This document shows positions 1 through 9,629 of a stretch of 64,000 bases of DNA, in pieces. How positions within the stretch are numbered: position 1 is the stretch's first letter; every line of letters begins with the position of its first letter. Under the pieces are notes generated by a model. It saw only the letters and a program-made list of their open reading frames with translations, was not told where the DNA came from and made no database searches. The stretch spans positions 372,001 through 436,000 of the forward strand of contig NZ_SZVW01000001.1 in NCBI RefSeq assembly GCF_007655005.1, read 5' to 3'. A program made the position numbers and the translations under genes. The DNA is from Streptomyces tibetensis (GTDB taxonomy: Bacteria; Actinomycetota; Actinomycetes; Streptomycetales; Streptomycetaceae).

Positions 1-3000
1 CCCGCCGAATCCCGTCCGGCCACTCCACATCGAGTGGATCGACACCCGGCGGCGGGTACTTCTTGGCCCGGTACGCCACCCCGATGACCCTCCGGTCGGA
101 GTCATCAAGCGCGAAGTGGTGGATCGCGTGCGCAACCTCGTGATCGAGGGTGGAGTAACCGTCCTGCTGACTGAGCGCACGCGGCACGCTCGTGGCCTCA
201 CCCACGAGGTTCTCCTCCGGTACCGCCACATCACGATTGGTCCCGACGCCCCGTACGGTGTCCCAGACACGCCGGTCGTTCGGGCCGACCGGCCGCCCCG
301 CGAGATGCCGGAACGGGTCCAGCGCGGTCATCGCCACGTCCTTGGGGACCGCCACGATGTGCACGTCACTCTTCAGCAGCGCGGCCGCCGTCCCCGGATT
401 GACCAGCATGCGCGCGATGCGCTTCCGCGCCAGGTCCTCGACCGTCTCCGGCCGGAACGGCCACACCGGCCGGTCCATCCCCGGCTCCACCACCAACATC
501 AACCGGGCCGCCGCCTCGGCGAACTCCGCGGCGGGCAGGCCCCGCCGCAACGCGTCCACCAGCACCGGATCAGCCATCACCCGCTGCCGCTCATCAGGCG
601 GCAGCGACGACAGCGCCCGGGACCGGTCCTCCGCCTCCATCCCCAGCAGACGCGACCCGAACTCCCCCACCGGACCGGCCGACACCCCGCCGTGCACCAC
701 CGCGTGCGACAGGCCCCGGCCCGCGGCACCGGGCAGGGGCAGCCCCTGCGGACCCGTAGCCGCCGAACCCTGCGCCGGCGGGCCCGTAGCCGCCGAACCC
801 TGCGCCGACGGGCCCGTAGCCGCCGAACCCTGCGCCGGCGGAGCCGCGTTCGCCGACTGCTCCGCGTGCTCCGCCGCCCGATACGCCTCCAGCAACCGGG
901 CCAGCAGGTTCGGGCTCAGCGTCGGGTCCCAGCCCATCTGCGCGGCGTAGCCCGCCGCGACCCGCTCCAGCTCCGCCCACGTCAACGGCCCCTCGCCGCG
1001 CGCCAGCGCCCGCCGCTCGTACGCCCCGAAGCCCAGGAGCAGCCGCTGGAACTCCGCGGCCTGTGCGGGACTGGTGTCGATGTCGGAGCCGTACACCTCC
1101 CGCAGCGCCCGCACCCACCGCCGTACCCGTTCCTCCCGGTCCGGCACGTCCCCCGGCAGCCCCGCCACGTCCGCCCCCATCGACAGCGCGGACTGTTCGC
1201 CGGAGGAACCACCGGACGTGCCGCGGGGCCTGGAGGTCCCGGGTCTGACCGGCGTGTGGGCATCGCGCTCCCCGTCACGCCCCGGGGACGACGTGGCAGA
1301 CACCGCGTCCGGCGACGAGGACCCGGCGGAACCGGTGCGCCCGACGGTGGCGGGCCGCGGCGTGGGATTGCGCCAGTGCCCCGCGTCCCGGTCTGCGTGG
1401 ACGTGCGACGGGCCCCGATCGGCGGGAAGGGAGCCGGTGTTGCGGGGGCCGGGGACCCGTCCGGGGCGGCGTGCGGTGGCCGGAAGTCCCGCGACGGCCG
1501 ACATGTGGGGCGACGGCGTGGCGAGGAACAGCTCGGACGCCCGGGGCGGCCGGCCGGTGGGGCGCCCGGACCCCTCGGCGGCGGGCGGGGTGACCGGCGA
1601 CGTGAGCGTGCCCGGCAGCGGCAGGCTCTCCATGCGCGCTGTTGTCGGGCCGCCGAGCCGGGAGAATCGAGGCACCGGATCGATGGGCCGGCTGTCCGGG
1701 CCCAGCTCGATCGACATGAAGTAGCTGCCCTCGTAGAGGGGGCGGTCGCTGACGCGCCCGCACTGCGCGTCGATCCAGTAGACGCGGCCTTGGTAGTTGA
1801 CGGCGTTGACGGCGTGGGCGGTCCCGTTCAGCCGCTTGAAGGCGACGATCGCCACCGAGCCGTGCCGGCCGGTGTCGCCTTGGCCGAGCTTCCGCTCGAT
1901 GAGGGGGGCGACGTCCGCGATGCCCAAGCGGTCGTCGGCGGACGGGTTCATGTCGTAGGCCCGCCAGCCGGTGCCCAGCCAGCGCGCGGTCCTGGGCATG
2001 CTGTCCTGCTCGACCTCCAGCCTGCCGTTCGGCCCCGCGGCCCGGACGGGCGCGGCCACGACGGGCCGGCCGAACCAGGACACCAGGAACGAGCGTGTCA
2101 CGTCGACGAAGTTGCGCTCGCGTGCCGGGTCGCCGATCCCCCTGCCGTTGAGGTGCCGCACCCACGAAGCGACACCGGCGTCGGTGTACAGGGCGTTGCC
2201 GGGCCGCCTGCTTTGCAGTTCACGGGCCAGCGCAGCCAGCCCGAAAGTGGCGCTGCGCGGGTCGGGGAAGCGCCGGTACGCGCCGTCGCGGTCGACCGGG
2301 AAGACCTCGCGCAGCCGCTGCTCGTCGTCCGGTGACGGCCGGTCCAGCCCGCCCGGCTCCTGGTCGTACGGGCGGATCGCCCGCAAGCCGTCCGGCGACA
2401 GGCCGGCGCCGCGGGTGGCCACGTGGCGCGGGCCACCGCGGCGGTCGTCGAGCGCGAGGGTCAGCGTGTCACGGCCGGTACCGGCTGCGGACGGGCCGCC
2501 TCGGTACTCGACGGTGAAGTTGTCGGCGGTGATGTGCTGTCCCGGGGACCCGGCCTGGAGCCGCCGCAACTCCGTGTCCAGATGGCCCCGGTACAGCGCC
2601 TCGGCCGCCTCGGCGCGCGCCTGCCCGATCCTGCCCTGGCCGCGGCCGCCCCCCTCGATGCCGAGTTTCGGCAGCCGCAGCCGGTGATCGGCGTTCCACA
2701 CCCCGGCCCTGGCCGCCACCCTGGCCAGGCTCCTGACGGCGTTGTTCACGTCGGCGGGCGGCTCACTGCTCCCCTCGGCGAAGGTGATGGGCACCCCGGC
2801 CGCCTGGTGGCCCGCCCGGTGGCCGCGGAGCACGACGGCGGTGAGCGGGTTGGCCTCCGCCGAGGTCTCCTCGCCCCGCAGGCCCGCGTTGACGTCGTGC
2901 GCGGACTCGCCGGGACGCTGCGAGTACATCCGCATGTACCACTGATGCCGGCCCGGGATGACGGGCTCGACCTGCTCGATCCGGGACACCGCCGCCTTGG

Positions 3001-6000
3001 TGGCACCTTCCAGCACCCGCTCCGCACGCGCGTGCTCCTCCGAGCCCTCGGGCGCCGCCCGCATCTCCCGCCGGGCCTGCTGCGCCCTGATCAGCGCCAG
3101 CGCCAGCTCACGATAGCCGCGCACCTCCGCGAGGTGCTCGTCGGTCCCGGCCTGCTCCTGTCGCACGATCTCCCGGTGCAGCTTCGCCTCGAACTCCCGC
3201 AGCGTGCCAAGATCCAGGTTCTCGAGGTTCGCCAGGACGGCCTTGCGGCGCCGGGCCTCCCCTAGCCGCTCCCGGGCGTGGTTCTCCAGGGAGATCTGGT
3301 GGGTGCCGTCCTCGCTCGCGAGGATCACGCTCACGAAGTGGTAACCGTAATAGGCGCCGCGGGCCGGGCGGTCCGGATTGGCGTAGTCGTGCTCGAGGCT
3401 GGGCTGGCCGTGCACTCCGGGGGCGGCGATGGACTGCACCACATAGCCGTCGCCGACGTCAGCCCAGGCGTACTCGTTGATCCCGATGCGGCGGGCGGCC
3501 CCCGACAGGGCGTCCCGCCGCGGGTCCTCGGGTGCGGCGAGGCTCAGCGCGCTGCCGTACGGCCGGCCGGGCAGGGGTCCGCCGTACCCGCCTGTCGGCC
3601 TGTCGTCGCGGCGCAGCAGGGAGGCCGCCCACTGGGGGCTCACCGCGTCCAGCGAGGTCCGGCCGTCCGCCACCCCGGCCAGGGCTTCGGCGAGGTAGTG
3701 GGTCCCGGTGACCTCCGTGCCGTCGGAGGCGTTGACGGGCGCGGTGATCACCTCGCCGCTCCGAGGATCGGAGAGGACCAGGTGCGAGGTGGCGGCATCG
3801 CCGGACAGCAGGTCGGCGAAGTCCCGGCACTCCTCCGCGGTGGACGCTCCCGAGCGGGTCGGGAACACGGGGGTGACCCGGAACAGCTGCCGGCTCCCCC
3901 CGCCGGGGGTGGGCAGGATGATGCTCAGACTCTCGTCGGCCTCCAGCCGCAGCGCGCTGCCCGCGCGCGCCAGCTTGACCGACGCGTCCGCGACTGCCTG
4001 GGCCGTCGCGTAGACCTGCTGCCCCTGGACGCCGTTCTCCACGGCGAGCGTACGGTCCTGGGAGACCTGGAGACTCGGCCGGTCGACGGTGCTCACATCG
4101 GCGTAGTCCTGCGCCGACACCGCGAACTCCGGGGAGCCCTGCCCGCCCTCGAACGGGCGGGGCGAGCGCCAGACCCCCCGCGTCCCCATGGGCCTGCGGA
4201 ACAGCACACCGTCGCCGCGGTCGTCCACGATGCCGTAGTGCGCCGTCGTCAGCGGCTTGGCCCGGCGCCCGTCGCTCCCGTCTCTCCCGTCGCCGGAAAG
4301 GGAGTCCTCGGTGTCGCTGTCGCCTCCGTACAGGTCCAGCAGGTCATCGATATCCGCCCACCCCGGCCGCACGGAGGCCCACTGCGTGCCGGCGCCTCCG
4401 CGAACGGGCCCCAGCACGATGTGGTCGCTGCCGGTCCGCCCGTCCGTGACCTGGCGGGGGCTCGCCGGTGAGTACCAGGTGCGCGCCCCGGTCAGGTCGG
4501 CGATGTCCTGTGCCAGGGCCGGCATATCGCCGTGGGAGAAGACCAGAACGATGTCGGCGTCGGCGGGCCGTTCCGGGTCGCGGGTTATGTAGTTGGCGAT
4601 CTTCCCGGGGTCCGATATCGCGAACGTGCCCCGTGGCGTGACCACACGGAGCGAGTCCCCGGTGCCCTGGACGAGGATCGCGTACGGCTTCGACCACGGC
4701 GCGGACCAGGTGCTCAACTGGCTGTCGGGGTGCTCCACCAGGTACGTGGACAGCGAGGGCGCCGCGCCGGTGCCGGTGCCGGTCCAGTCCCGCGCGATGC
4801 CGCGACCCTCCTGGTCCCGCCGCAGGGTCTCCTCGCCCAGCGCGGCGTCCAGGTTCGTCCGGAACGACGCGAGGTCCGCCTCGTCGGCCAGTTGGTCCGG
4901 GGAGGCGGCGAGGGCCAGCGAGCCGAGGCGGTGCAGGTGCTCGCCGGTGACCTCACCGTCGGCGCCGAGGCCCAGGACCCGCCGGGCCAGGCGGTGGATG
5001 CTGTCGACGGTGTCCAGGAGCATGACCGGCCGCTCCATGCCCACCAGGGCGAGCCGCCGCAGCGCCTGAGCCGTGCCGAGGAGGGTGTCGGACGCATGGG
5101 CGTCCATGTCGGCGGGCCCGAAGAACAGCTCCAGCCAGTCCTCGTCCTCGACTCCGGCGACGCTCTCGACGTCCGGCACCGGGACGGGGGGCGGCACTCG
5201 CGACGGCCCCTGCCCCGGAGCAGGCGGCGCGGGCAACGGCCTCCCTGCCGGACCCGCGTCACCGGTCACCGCCTGCCGCGGGGCCGGGCGGTCGGCGGGG
5301 CCGGACTCGATGGGCACCGACGACACCGGTGCCGGGGGCGGCGTCCCCGTGGTGGAGATGGTGGGGACGCGGGGCGCGGGCGGCGGCGGGGCGAGTGGGT
5401 CGGCGGACGCCGTGGGGGCGCCGCCGCGCACGCGGTGCCGCAGGCCGAGACCCGCGCGGAGGGTGTCGGCCAGGGCGATGCCCGACGGCGCGGCGGGCCC
5501 ATGCGTCAGCAGATACTCGGCGACCTGGCGCACCGCGTCGCGGAACTCGCTCCCGGCGTGCCGCGAGTCCGCGAGCACCTGGTGCAACTCCAGCGGCAGC
5601 ACCAGGGAGACGGCCTCGTCCCAGGCGCGGCCGGCGGCCAGCCGCTCGGGTCCGTCCGGCGCCCCGGGTATCCCGTCGGCGAAGTCCGCGTACGCCGACT
5701 GCCAGATGCGCCGGGAGGCGTTGGCCGCGGTCTCGTCGAGCGGGGCGGACCAGGGGTCGGGCCGCACCATCTGGACCTTGACATGATCCGTCGGCTCCAG
5801 GTCGAGGTCGCGCACCGGGAACCGGTCCATGCCGAGGGCTTCGGCGGTCTGCCGCCCGGGGCCCGGCATGACACCCGCGTTGTCCAGGTCGGCGGTGGTG
5901 ACGTGGTCGTCCGGGTCGAGGAGCGGCGGGTTCTCCGGCAGGTCGTCCGGGATGACCCGCTGGGCGATCCACTGGCGCTGCGCGTCGTCGCGGTGGACGT

Positions 6001-8665
6001 CGGGCACCTGCCCCGGGCGCGACCTCGCGTCCCCTTCGGCGCCCTCCCGCCCCGGGGTGTACGGGTCGCCGTGGTGGCCGTGCGGGTCGATGCCCAGCCC
6101 CCGCAGCCGCGCCGCCGCGTCCAGCATCCGCCCCCGCGCCTGCTCGGCCCGGTGCCCGGCGTCCTGGTGCGCGGCGGCGTCGGAGCTGGTGCCGACCCCG
6201 GTCTCCAGCCGCTCGCCGATGGAGTCCGCGTGCTTCGCGTCGTTGATGAAGGATTCCCGCGCGTCCTCGTACTCCTGCCGGGCGCGGTCGATCTCCCCCT
6301 GGCCCGGGGACGCCGGGGTGTCGGCGGGTGCCTTTCCCCGGTCAGCGGGATCCGTGTCGGGCCTGGTGTCGGTGTCGGACTGTGTGTCGGTGTCCGCGTC
6401 GAGGGCGGAGTGGGCAGACGGGCCGCCGAACGTCTCCGTGTCCGGGCGCGGTTGCTGCTCCTGCTGGTGCTCGGCTCGGGGCACTTGACCCGGCTGTTGC
6501 CCCTGCCCCGGCTGGGGGGTGCCGGAGGAGTGCCCGCCGCTGTGGGAGACGGGGGGCGGGGCCGTGCCCGCGTTCCGGCCCGCGGAGGTGTTCTGGTCTG
6601 CGGGAGTGTTCTCGCCGCTGTCGCTGTTCTCGCCGTTCTGGTCGGGGGTCCCGTCGAACTCCGTGTCCGGGTTCGAGACGGTGGGGGTGTGCACCGCCGG
6701 TGGTGCCGGGACGCTCGACGCGTTCGGGAGGCCCGAGGTGCCCGGCAGGCTCGGCGAGTTCGGCAGGCCGGAGGCGCCTGGGAGACCCGACGTGCCGGGC
6801 GGACCCGAAGTGCCCGGCAGACCCGGTACGTTCGGCAGACCCGGCGCGTTCGGCAGACCCGAAGTGCCCGGCAGATCCGGCGAGTTCGGCAGGGTCGAGG
6901 TGTTCGGGAGATCCGGCGAGTTCGGCAGGGTCGAGGTGTTCGGGAGATCCGGCGAGTTCGGCAGGGTCGAGGTGTTCGGGAGATCCGGGGTGCTCGGGGA
7001 GCCCGGTAGGCCGTCGGGGCCCGGCTGGAACGCACCACCCGCCGGGAACTCCTTGTTCCCCTTGAAGCCCTCGACGCCCCCGGGGTTCGTGAGACCGGAC
7101 CCTGCGGAGCCGGGCAGGTTCGGCGCCGGGTTCTGGATCTGCGGAGTGGTCTGGAACCCCTTGTCGGCCGGGAAGTTCGCGTGGGGCACATACGGCGACG
7201 GGGCCGGGACCGTGGCGCCGTCCGAACCCGTGGAGTCGAAGGAACTGGCGGAGTTGATGGACGCGGCGTCATCGAAGACCGAGGGGTCGTACGAGGAGCT
7301 GGAGGAGCCGGAGGAGTCCACGGAGTAGGTGTCGGAGTCGCGGCCCCCGGGCGTGAACGAGCTGTTGTCGCTGTACAACGACGTGTTGTCGCCGGGCAGC
7401 GGGCCGTTGTCCTCGTACAGCGAGCTGATGCCCTCGTACATCGAGTAGTCGTCCCCGGACGACGTGGTGGGGAGGGAGGACTTCGGGGCGTCCGGGATCG
7501 TGCCGGAGCCGGGTCCGGACCCGGAATCCGATCCGGAGTCCGAGCCGGAATCGGAGTGGGCGGCGGCACCGTCGGCGTTCATCTTGTTGATGAAGTCGGT
7601 GAAGATGTTCCCGTCGGGGAAAAGCTTGCCGTGCAGCGAGAGGGCGGCGGATCCCAGCGCGTCCCCCGCGGCCATGTCCGCCATGCCGCTGGTGCCGGAG
7701 AAGACGAACGTCTCCCACTTGAACCCCCAGTTGCCGCGGAGCGCCCCCTCAACGAGCACCTCGGCGAAGCCCTCGCCCATGCCGCTGGCCATGAATATCG
7801 CCGGGTAGTCGTAGGCCGCGTTGCTGATCCGGTCGGGCTTCTTGAAGATGTGGTCAAGATCCGGCGAGTTGATTCCGATGTCCTTGAACCTGCCCTTGAG
7901 GTCCGCATCGAACTTGCCGAAGATGTCCTCGTCGAAGTGCTTCTTGAAGAAGTTCGATATGCCCTTCTTGAAGAAGTGCGACGCGCCCAGGAACCCGTGG
8001 GTGAGGAAGCCGGCCGCGAAGCCGAAGAAACCGGCCTCCGCGACCTCTTTTCCGAGATTGTTGTTCGGCGGCCTGCGGGCCGGGGGATTGATGGTGAACT
8101 GCGCGAGGCCGACCGCGAGCCTCTCGATCATCTCCTGGACCATCTCAAGCAGGCCCGCCCCGACGGGGAAGAAGTTGAGCACGCGCTGGATCGCCAGCAG
8201 GATGCCGAGCGCCGCCCGCGACCTCACCAGCGCTTCCATGGACAGCGTCGCCCCGCCGGTGAAGAAGGACAGAGCCGCGAGCGCGGCCAGCTCAAGGAGC
8301 ATCATCGTGATCTCGGCGATGATCTCCCAGTGCATCTGCTGGATCTTCATCGACTGGGTGCCCCGCTCACTGGGCAGGTCCGTCCGGAGCATCCTGACCA
8401 GGTCGTCCACGCCGCCCGATCCGCCGGAGCCGGTCAGTGGCTCCATGGCCTTGGCGAGCGCCTCTCCGACGGGCTTCGGAAACGCGTTGCCTACCTCTCT
8501 GAGGGCATCCCCGACACTCTCCTGGAACCCGACCAGCCTGTCGGCGAGATGGGGCCACTGGTCCTGGCTGTCCCAGGCAAGGTTCGCCTTGGCGGCGGGC
8601 GGCGCATCGCCGATAAGGCCCAGAATGAGCGCCCGTTCCTCGGGGGTGTAGGTGATCTCCTCCAT
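1..8665 (-). CDS. Giant type VII secretion-associated polymorphic toxin-like protein (partial, runs off left edge)
   Basis: One minus-strand frame stays open from ATG at 8665 to base 1, giving at least 2888 aa. Residues 1-350 contain hydrophobic segments (about 110-190) and resemble the WXG100-like N-terminus of actinobacterial exported toxins. Residues about 360-800 are Ser/Asp-, Pro- and Gly-rich, with repeats such as LPNTSTLPNSPD. A conserved-looking domain follows near residues 1140-1400 (ADIVLVFSHGDMP), recalling the 'lonely Cys' domain of Streptomyces giant proteins. Residues about 2160-2320 look like a papain-fold toxin: TAHAVNAVNYQGRVYWIDAQ supplies the His and Asp, but the expected NC motif reads NFVD, so the catalytic Cys appears to be Phe. 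Near residue 2842 lies HEVAHAIHH, a zinc HExxH motif preceded by VRGVG and EENLVGE, as in anthrax lethal factor-like peptidases. It is the last gene of the ESX operon and probably a substrate. The C-terminus and any immunity gene lie outside the window. Confidence 0.85.
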   Translation of the reverse strand, partial: MEEITYTPEERALILGLIGDAPPAAKANLAWDSQDQWPHLADRLVGFQESVGDALREVGNAFPKPVGEALAKAMEPLTGSGGSGGVDDLVRMLRTDLPSERGTQSMKIQQMHWEIIAEITMMLLELAALAALSFFTGGATLSMEALVRSRAALGILLAIQRVLNFFPVGAGLLEMVQEMIERLAVGLAQFTINPPARRPPNNNLGKEVAEAGFFGFAAGFLTHGFLGASHFFKKGISNFFKKHFDEDIFGKFDADLKGRFKDIGINSPDLDHIFKKPDRISNAAYDYPAIFMASGMGEGFAEVLVEGALRGNWGFKWETFVFSGTSGMADMAAGDALGSAALSLHGKLFPDGNIFTDFINKMNADGAAAHSDSGSDSGSDSGSGPGSGTIPDAPKSSLPTTSSGDDYSMYEGISSLYEDNGPLPGDNTSLYSDNSSFTPGGRDSDTYSVDSSGSSSSSYDPSVFDDAASINSASSFDSTGSDGATVPAPSPYVPHANFPADKGFQTTPQIQNPAPNLPGSAGSGLTNPGGVEGFKGNKEFPAGGAFQPGPDGLPGSPSTPDLPNTSTLPNSPDLPNTSTLPNSPDLPNTSTLPNSPDLPGTSGLPNAPGLPNVPGLPGTSGPPGTSGLPGASGLPNSPSLPGTSGLPNASSVPAPPAVHTPTVSNPDTEFDGTPDQNGENSDSGENTPADQNTSAGRNAGTAPPPVSHSGGHSSGTPQPGQGQQPGQVPRAEHQQEQQPRPDTETFGGPSAHSALDADTDTQSDTDTRPDTDPADRGKAPADTPASPGQGEIDRARQEYEDARESFINDAKHADSIGERLETGVGTSSDAAAHQDAGHRAEQARGRMLDAAARLRGLGIDPHGHHGDPYTPGREGAEGDARSRPGQVPDVHRDDAQRQWIAQRVIPDDLPENPPLLDPDDHVTTADLDNAGVMPGPGRQTAEALGMDRFPVRDLDLEPTDHVKVQMVRPDPWSAPLDETAANASRRIWQSAYADFADGIPGAPDGPERLAAGRAWDEAVSLVLPLELHQVLADSRHAGSEFRDAVRQVAEYLLTHGPAAPSGIALADTLRAGLGLRHRVRGGAPTASADPLAPPPPAPRVPTISTTGTPPPAPVSSVPIESGPADRPAPRQAVTGDAGPAGRPLPAPPAPGQGPSRVPPPVPVPDVESVAGVEDEDWLELFFGPADMDAHASDTLLGTAQALRRLALVGMERPVMLLDTVDSIHRLARRVLGLGADGEVTGEHLHRLGSLALAASPDQLADEADLASFRTNLDAALGEETLRRDQEGRGIARDWTGTGTGAAPSLSTYLVEHPDSQLSTWSAPWSKPYAILVQGTGDSLRVVTPRGTFAISDPGKIANYITRDPERPADADIVLVFSHGDMPALAQDIADLTGARTWYSPASPRQVTDGRTGSDHIVLGPVRGGAGTQWASVRPGWADIDDLLDLYGGDSDTEDSLSGDGRDGSDGRRAKPLTTAHYGIVDDRGDGVLFRRPMGTRGVWRSPRPFEGGQGSPEFAVSAQDYADVSTVDRPSLQVSQDRTLAVENGVQGQQVYATAQAVADASVKLARAGSALRLEADESLSIILPTPGGGSRQLFRVTPVFPTRSGASTAEECRDFADLLSGDAATSHLVLSDPRSGEVITAPVNASDGTEVTGTHYLAEALAGVADGRTSLDAVSPQWAASLLRRDDRPTGGYGGPLPGRPYGSALSLAAPEDPRRDALSGAARRIGINEYAWADVGDGYVVQSIAAPGVHGQPSLEHDYANPDRPARGAYYGYHFVSVILASEDGTHQISLENHARERLGEARRRKAVLANLENLDLGTLREFEAKLHREIVRQEQAGTDEHLAEVRGYRELALALIRAQQARREMRAAPEGSEEHARAERVLEGATKAAVSRIEQVEPVIPGRHQWYMRMYSQRPGESAHDVNAGLRGEETSAEANPLTAVVLRGHRAGHQAAGVPITFAEGSSEPPADVNNAVRSLARVAARAGVWNADHRLRLPKLGIEGGGRGQGRIGQARAEAAEALYRGHLDTELRRLQAGSPGQHITADNFTVEYRGGPSAAGTGRDTLTLALDDRRGGPRHVATRGAGLSPDGLRAIRPYDQEPGGLDRPSPDDEQRLREVFPVDRDGAYRRFPDPRSATFGLAALARELQSRRPGNALYTDAGVASWVRHLNGRGIGDPARERNFVDVTRSFLVSWFGRPVVAAPVRAAGPNGRLEVEQDSMPRTARWLGTGWRAYDMNPSADDRLGIADVAPLIERKLGQGDTGRHGSVAIVAFKRLNGTAHAVNAVNYQGRVYWIDAQCGRVSDRPLYEGSYFMSIELGPDSRPIDPVPRFSRLGGPTTARMESLPLPGTLTSPVTPPAAEGSGRPTGRPPRASELFLATPSPHMSAVAGLPATARRPGRVPGPRNTGSLPADRGPSHVHADRDAGHWRNPTPRPATVGRTGSAGSSSPDAVSATSSPGRDGERDAHTPVRPGTSRPRGTSGGSSGEQSALSMGADVAGLPGDVPDREERVRRWVRALREVYGSDIDTSPAQAAEFQRLLLGFGAYERRALARGEGPLTWAELERVAAGYAAQMGWDPTLSPNLLARLLEAYRAAEHAEQSANAAPPAQGSAATGPSAQGSAATGPPAQGSAATGPQGLPLPGAAGRGLSHAVVHGGVSAGPVGEFGSRLLGMEAEDRSRALSSLPPDERQRVMADPVLVDALRRGLPAAEFAEAAARLMLVVEPGMDRPVWPFRPETVEDLARKRIARMLVNPGTAAALLKSDVHIVAVPKDVAMTALDPFRHLAGRPVGPNDRRVWDTVRGVGTNRDVAVPEENLVGEATSVPRALSQQDGYSTLDHEVAHAIHHFALDDSDRRVIGVAYRAKKYPPPGVDPLDVEWPDGIRR
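751..840 (-). repeat. 30-bp tandem repeat, three copies, inside the giant gene
   Basis: Three near-identical 30-bp units lie at 751-780, 781-810 and 811-840. In the giant protein's frame they encode three copies of a ten-residue unit containing AQGSAATGP. The unit keeps the frame, so this looks like recent slippage or unequal exchange in a linker rather than damage. Confidence 0.9.
6879..6986 (-). repeat. 36-bp perfect tandem repeat, three copies, inside the giant gene
   Basis: Three identical 36-bp units lie at 6879-6914, 6915-6950 and 6951-6986. They encode a 12-residue unit, DLPNTSTLPNSP, within a longer collagen-like Pro/Gly stretch (about 6715-7010) made of variants such as GLPGTSGLPN. 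Perfect identity between copies suggests recent expansion and likely length variation between strains. Confidence 0.9.
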
Positions 8666-8669
8666 GGAA

Positions 8670-9086
8670 TCAGTGCTTTCCGCCGCCGGACTCGTCGCCG
8701 CCGGACCCGTCACCGCTGTCGTCGGACTCGTAGTCTCTGATCTTCTGCTCGGCGGTTCGTTGCTGCTTCTCGATCAGGTCGTGCACGTCGGCATGCACGC
8801 CTTTGATGCTGCCGAGACTCGCCAGCAGGGCGGCCTTCGCCGCCGCTATCGCCTGCGGGAACGCGTCAAGCGTTTCGCTGAGCGACCGCACCGTCTTCTC
8901 TTCGTCGGGCTGGGTGTTCCTGTAGTAGTCGTCCGGATGCTCGGGGTCGCCGTTCCAGCCCCTGTACCTCGCGTTCTCGCCGAGGTACTCCTCCTTCAGC
9001 GCCCTGCCCAGCTCCTCCAGACCATCCAGGGCACCGAGCGCTCCCAGCGCCTTGTTCACGTCGACGTCATAGGTGTCGTCACTCAT
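8670..9086 (-). CDS. Small acidic ESX-associated protein with WNG motif
   Basis: This encodes 138 aa: an N-terminal acidic part, a YRGWNGD segment that looks like a W-x-G turn, helix-forming sequence (residues about 65-115) and a Gly/Ser/Asp tail. Size and layout fit a small T7SS substrate or the partner of a larger one, but I do not recognise a named family. ATG at 9086 overlaps the stop of the upstream EspL-like gene by four bases (ATGA), and its own stop is four bases before the giant gene's ATG, so the three are probably translationally coupled. It may serve as co-substrate or chaperone for the giant protein; that is inference from position only. Confidence 0.8.
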   Translation of the reverse strand: MSDDTYDVDVNKALGALGALDGLEELGRALKEEYLGENARYRGWNGDPEHPDDYYRNTQPDEEKTVRSLSETLDAFPQAIAAAKAALLASLGSIKGVHADVHDLIEKQQRTAEQKIRDYESDDSGDGSGGDESGGGKH

Positions 9087-9556
9087 GGCCGTCCTCCGGA
9101 GTCATCCGGGTCCTCGTGGATCTCGTCGCGCAACCGGTCCTTGGACGACCTGCCGCCACCCGCCCGCCGGCCGCCCTCGAACGCCGACCCGAAGAGCCGG
9201 TCCCAGTCGACCTCGATGTCCCGGGACCCCGGAACATCCGGGTTCGCCGCCATCAGCGGGCGGAAGGTGTCCATCACCCGCTGGGCGACCTGCTGACGTC
9301 CCCGCTGGGCCGCCTCCAGCACCGAGGAGGCCAGCTGCGGCCCGGTCATGCTCAGGTACTTGTTGTCAAGGAACCTCAGCCCGCTCAGCTCTCCCTGCGG
9401 GCCGATGGTGACCTCGACCGCACGGTCCCGCGAACGGGCCTTCACGTTGTGGTCCGCGAGGTCCTGCTCGGCGCGGGCGATGGCAGCCCTCGTGGCTTCG
9501 AGGTGGGCCCTGGCCTGATGAATGCGCTCTGCGTACGGGTCGTTCAACTCGTTCAA
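9083..9556 (-). CDS. YbaB/EbfC-family protein (EspL-like)
   Basis: This encodes 157 aa starting at TTG 9556, with an AGGAG ribosome site about seven bases upstream. Residues about 8-35 form a helix (ARAHLEATRAAIARAEQDLA). The following strands, VEVTIGPQGELSGLRF, and a second helix, TGPQLASSVLEAAQRGRQQV, are the pattern of the YbaB/EbfC nucleoid-protein fold. Mycobacterial ESX-1 loci carry a relative of this fold, EspL, next to secreted substrates, so a chaperone or regulatory role in substrate handling is more likely here than general DNA binding. The tail (DIEVDWDRLFG and a basic Gly/Arg run) is extra to the core fold. It sits between the coiled-coil protein and the small WNG protein in the same operon. 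Confidence 0.8.
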   Translation of the reverse strand: MNELNDPYAERIHQARAHLEATRAAIARAEQDLADHNVKARSRDRAVEVTIGPQGELSGLRFLDNKYLSMTGPQLASSVLEAAQRGRQQVAQRVMDTFRPLMAANPDVPGSRDIEVDWDRLFGSAFEGGRRAGGGRSSKDRLRDEIHEDPDDSGGRP

Positions 9557-9629
9557 CGGGCGCTCCTCGGGCTGGTCGAGCTGGTCTGGCCGACTGCACG
9601 GTTTGCCGGAACGACGGCGCGACAGGGGC

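Noticed and set aside
116..2335. A 739-codon plus-strand Arg/Pro/Gly frame
   Set aside because: It is a GC-driven shadow opposite the conserved domains of the giant protein.
5506..7569. A 687-codon minus-strand frame rich in Pro, Arg and Thr, and similar Arg/Pro frames across 1-8 kb
   Set aside because: They lie out of frame with the giant gene, whose own frame is open throughout, and have no protein-like character.
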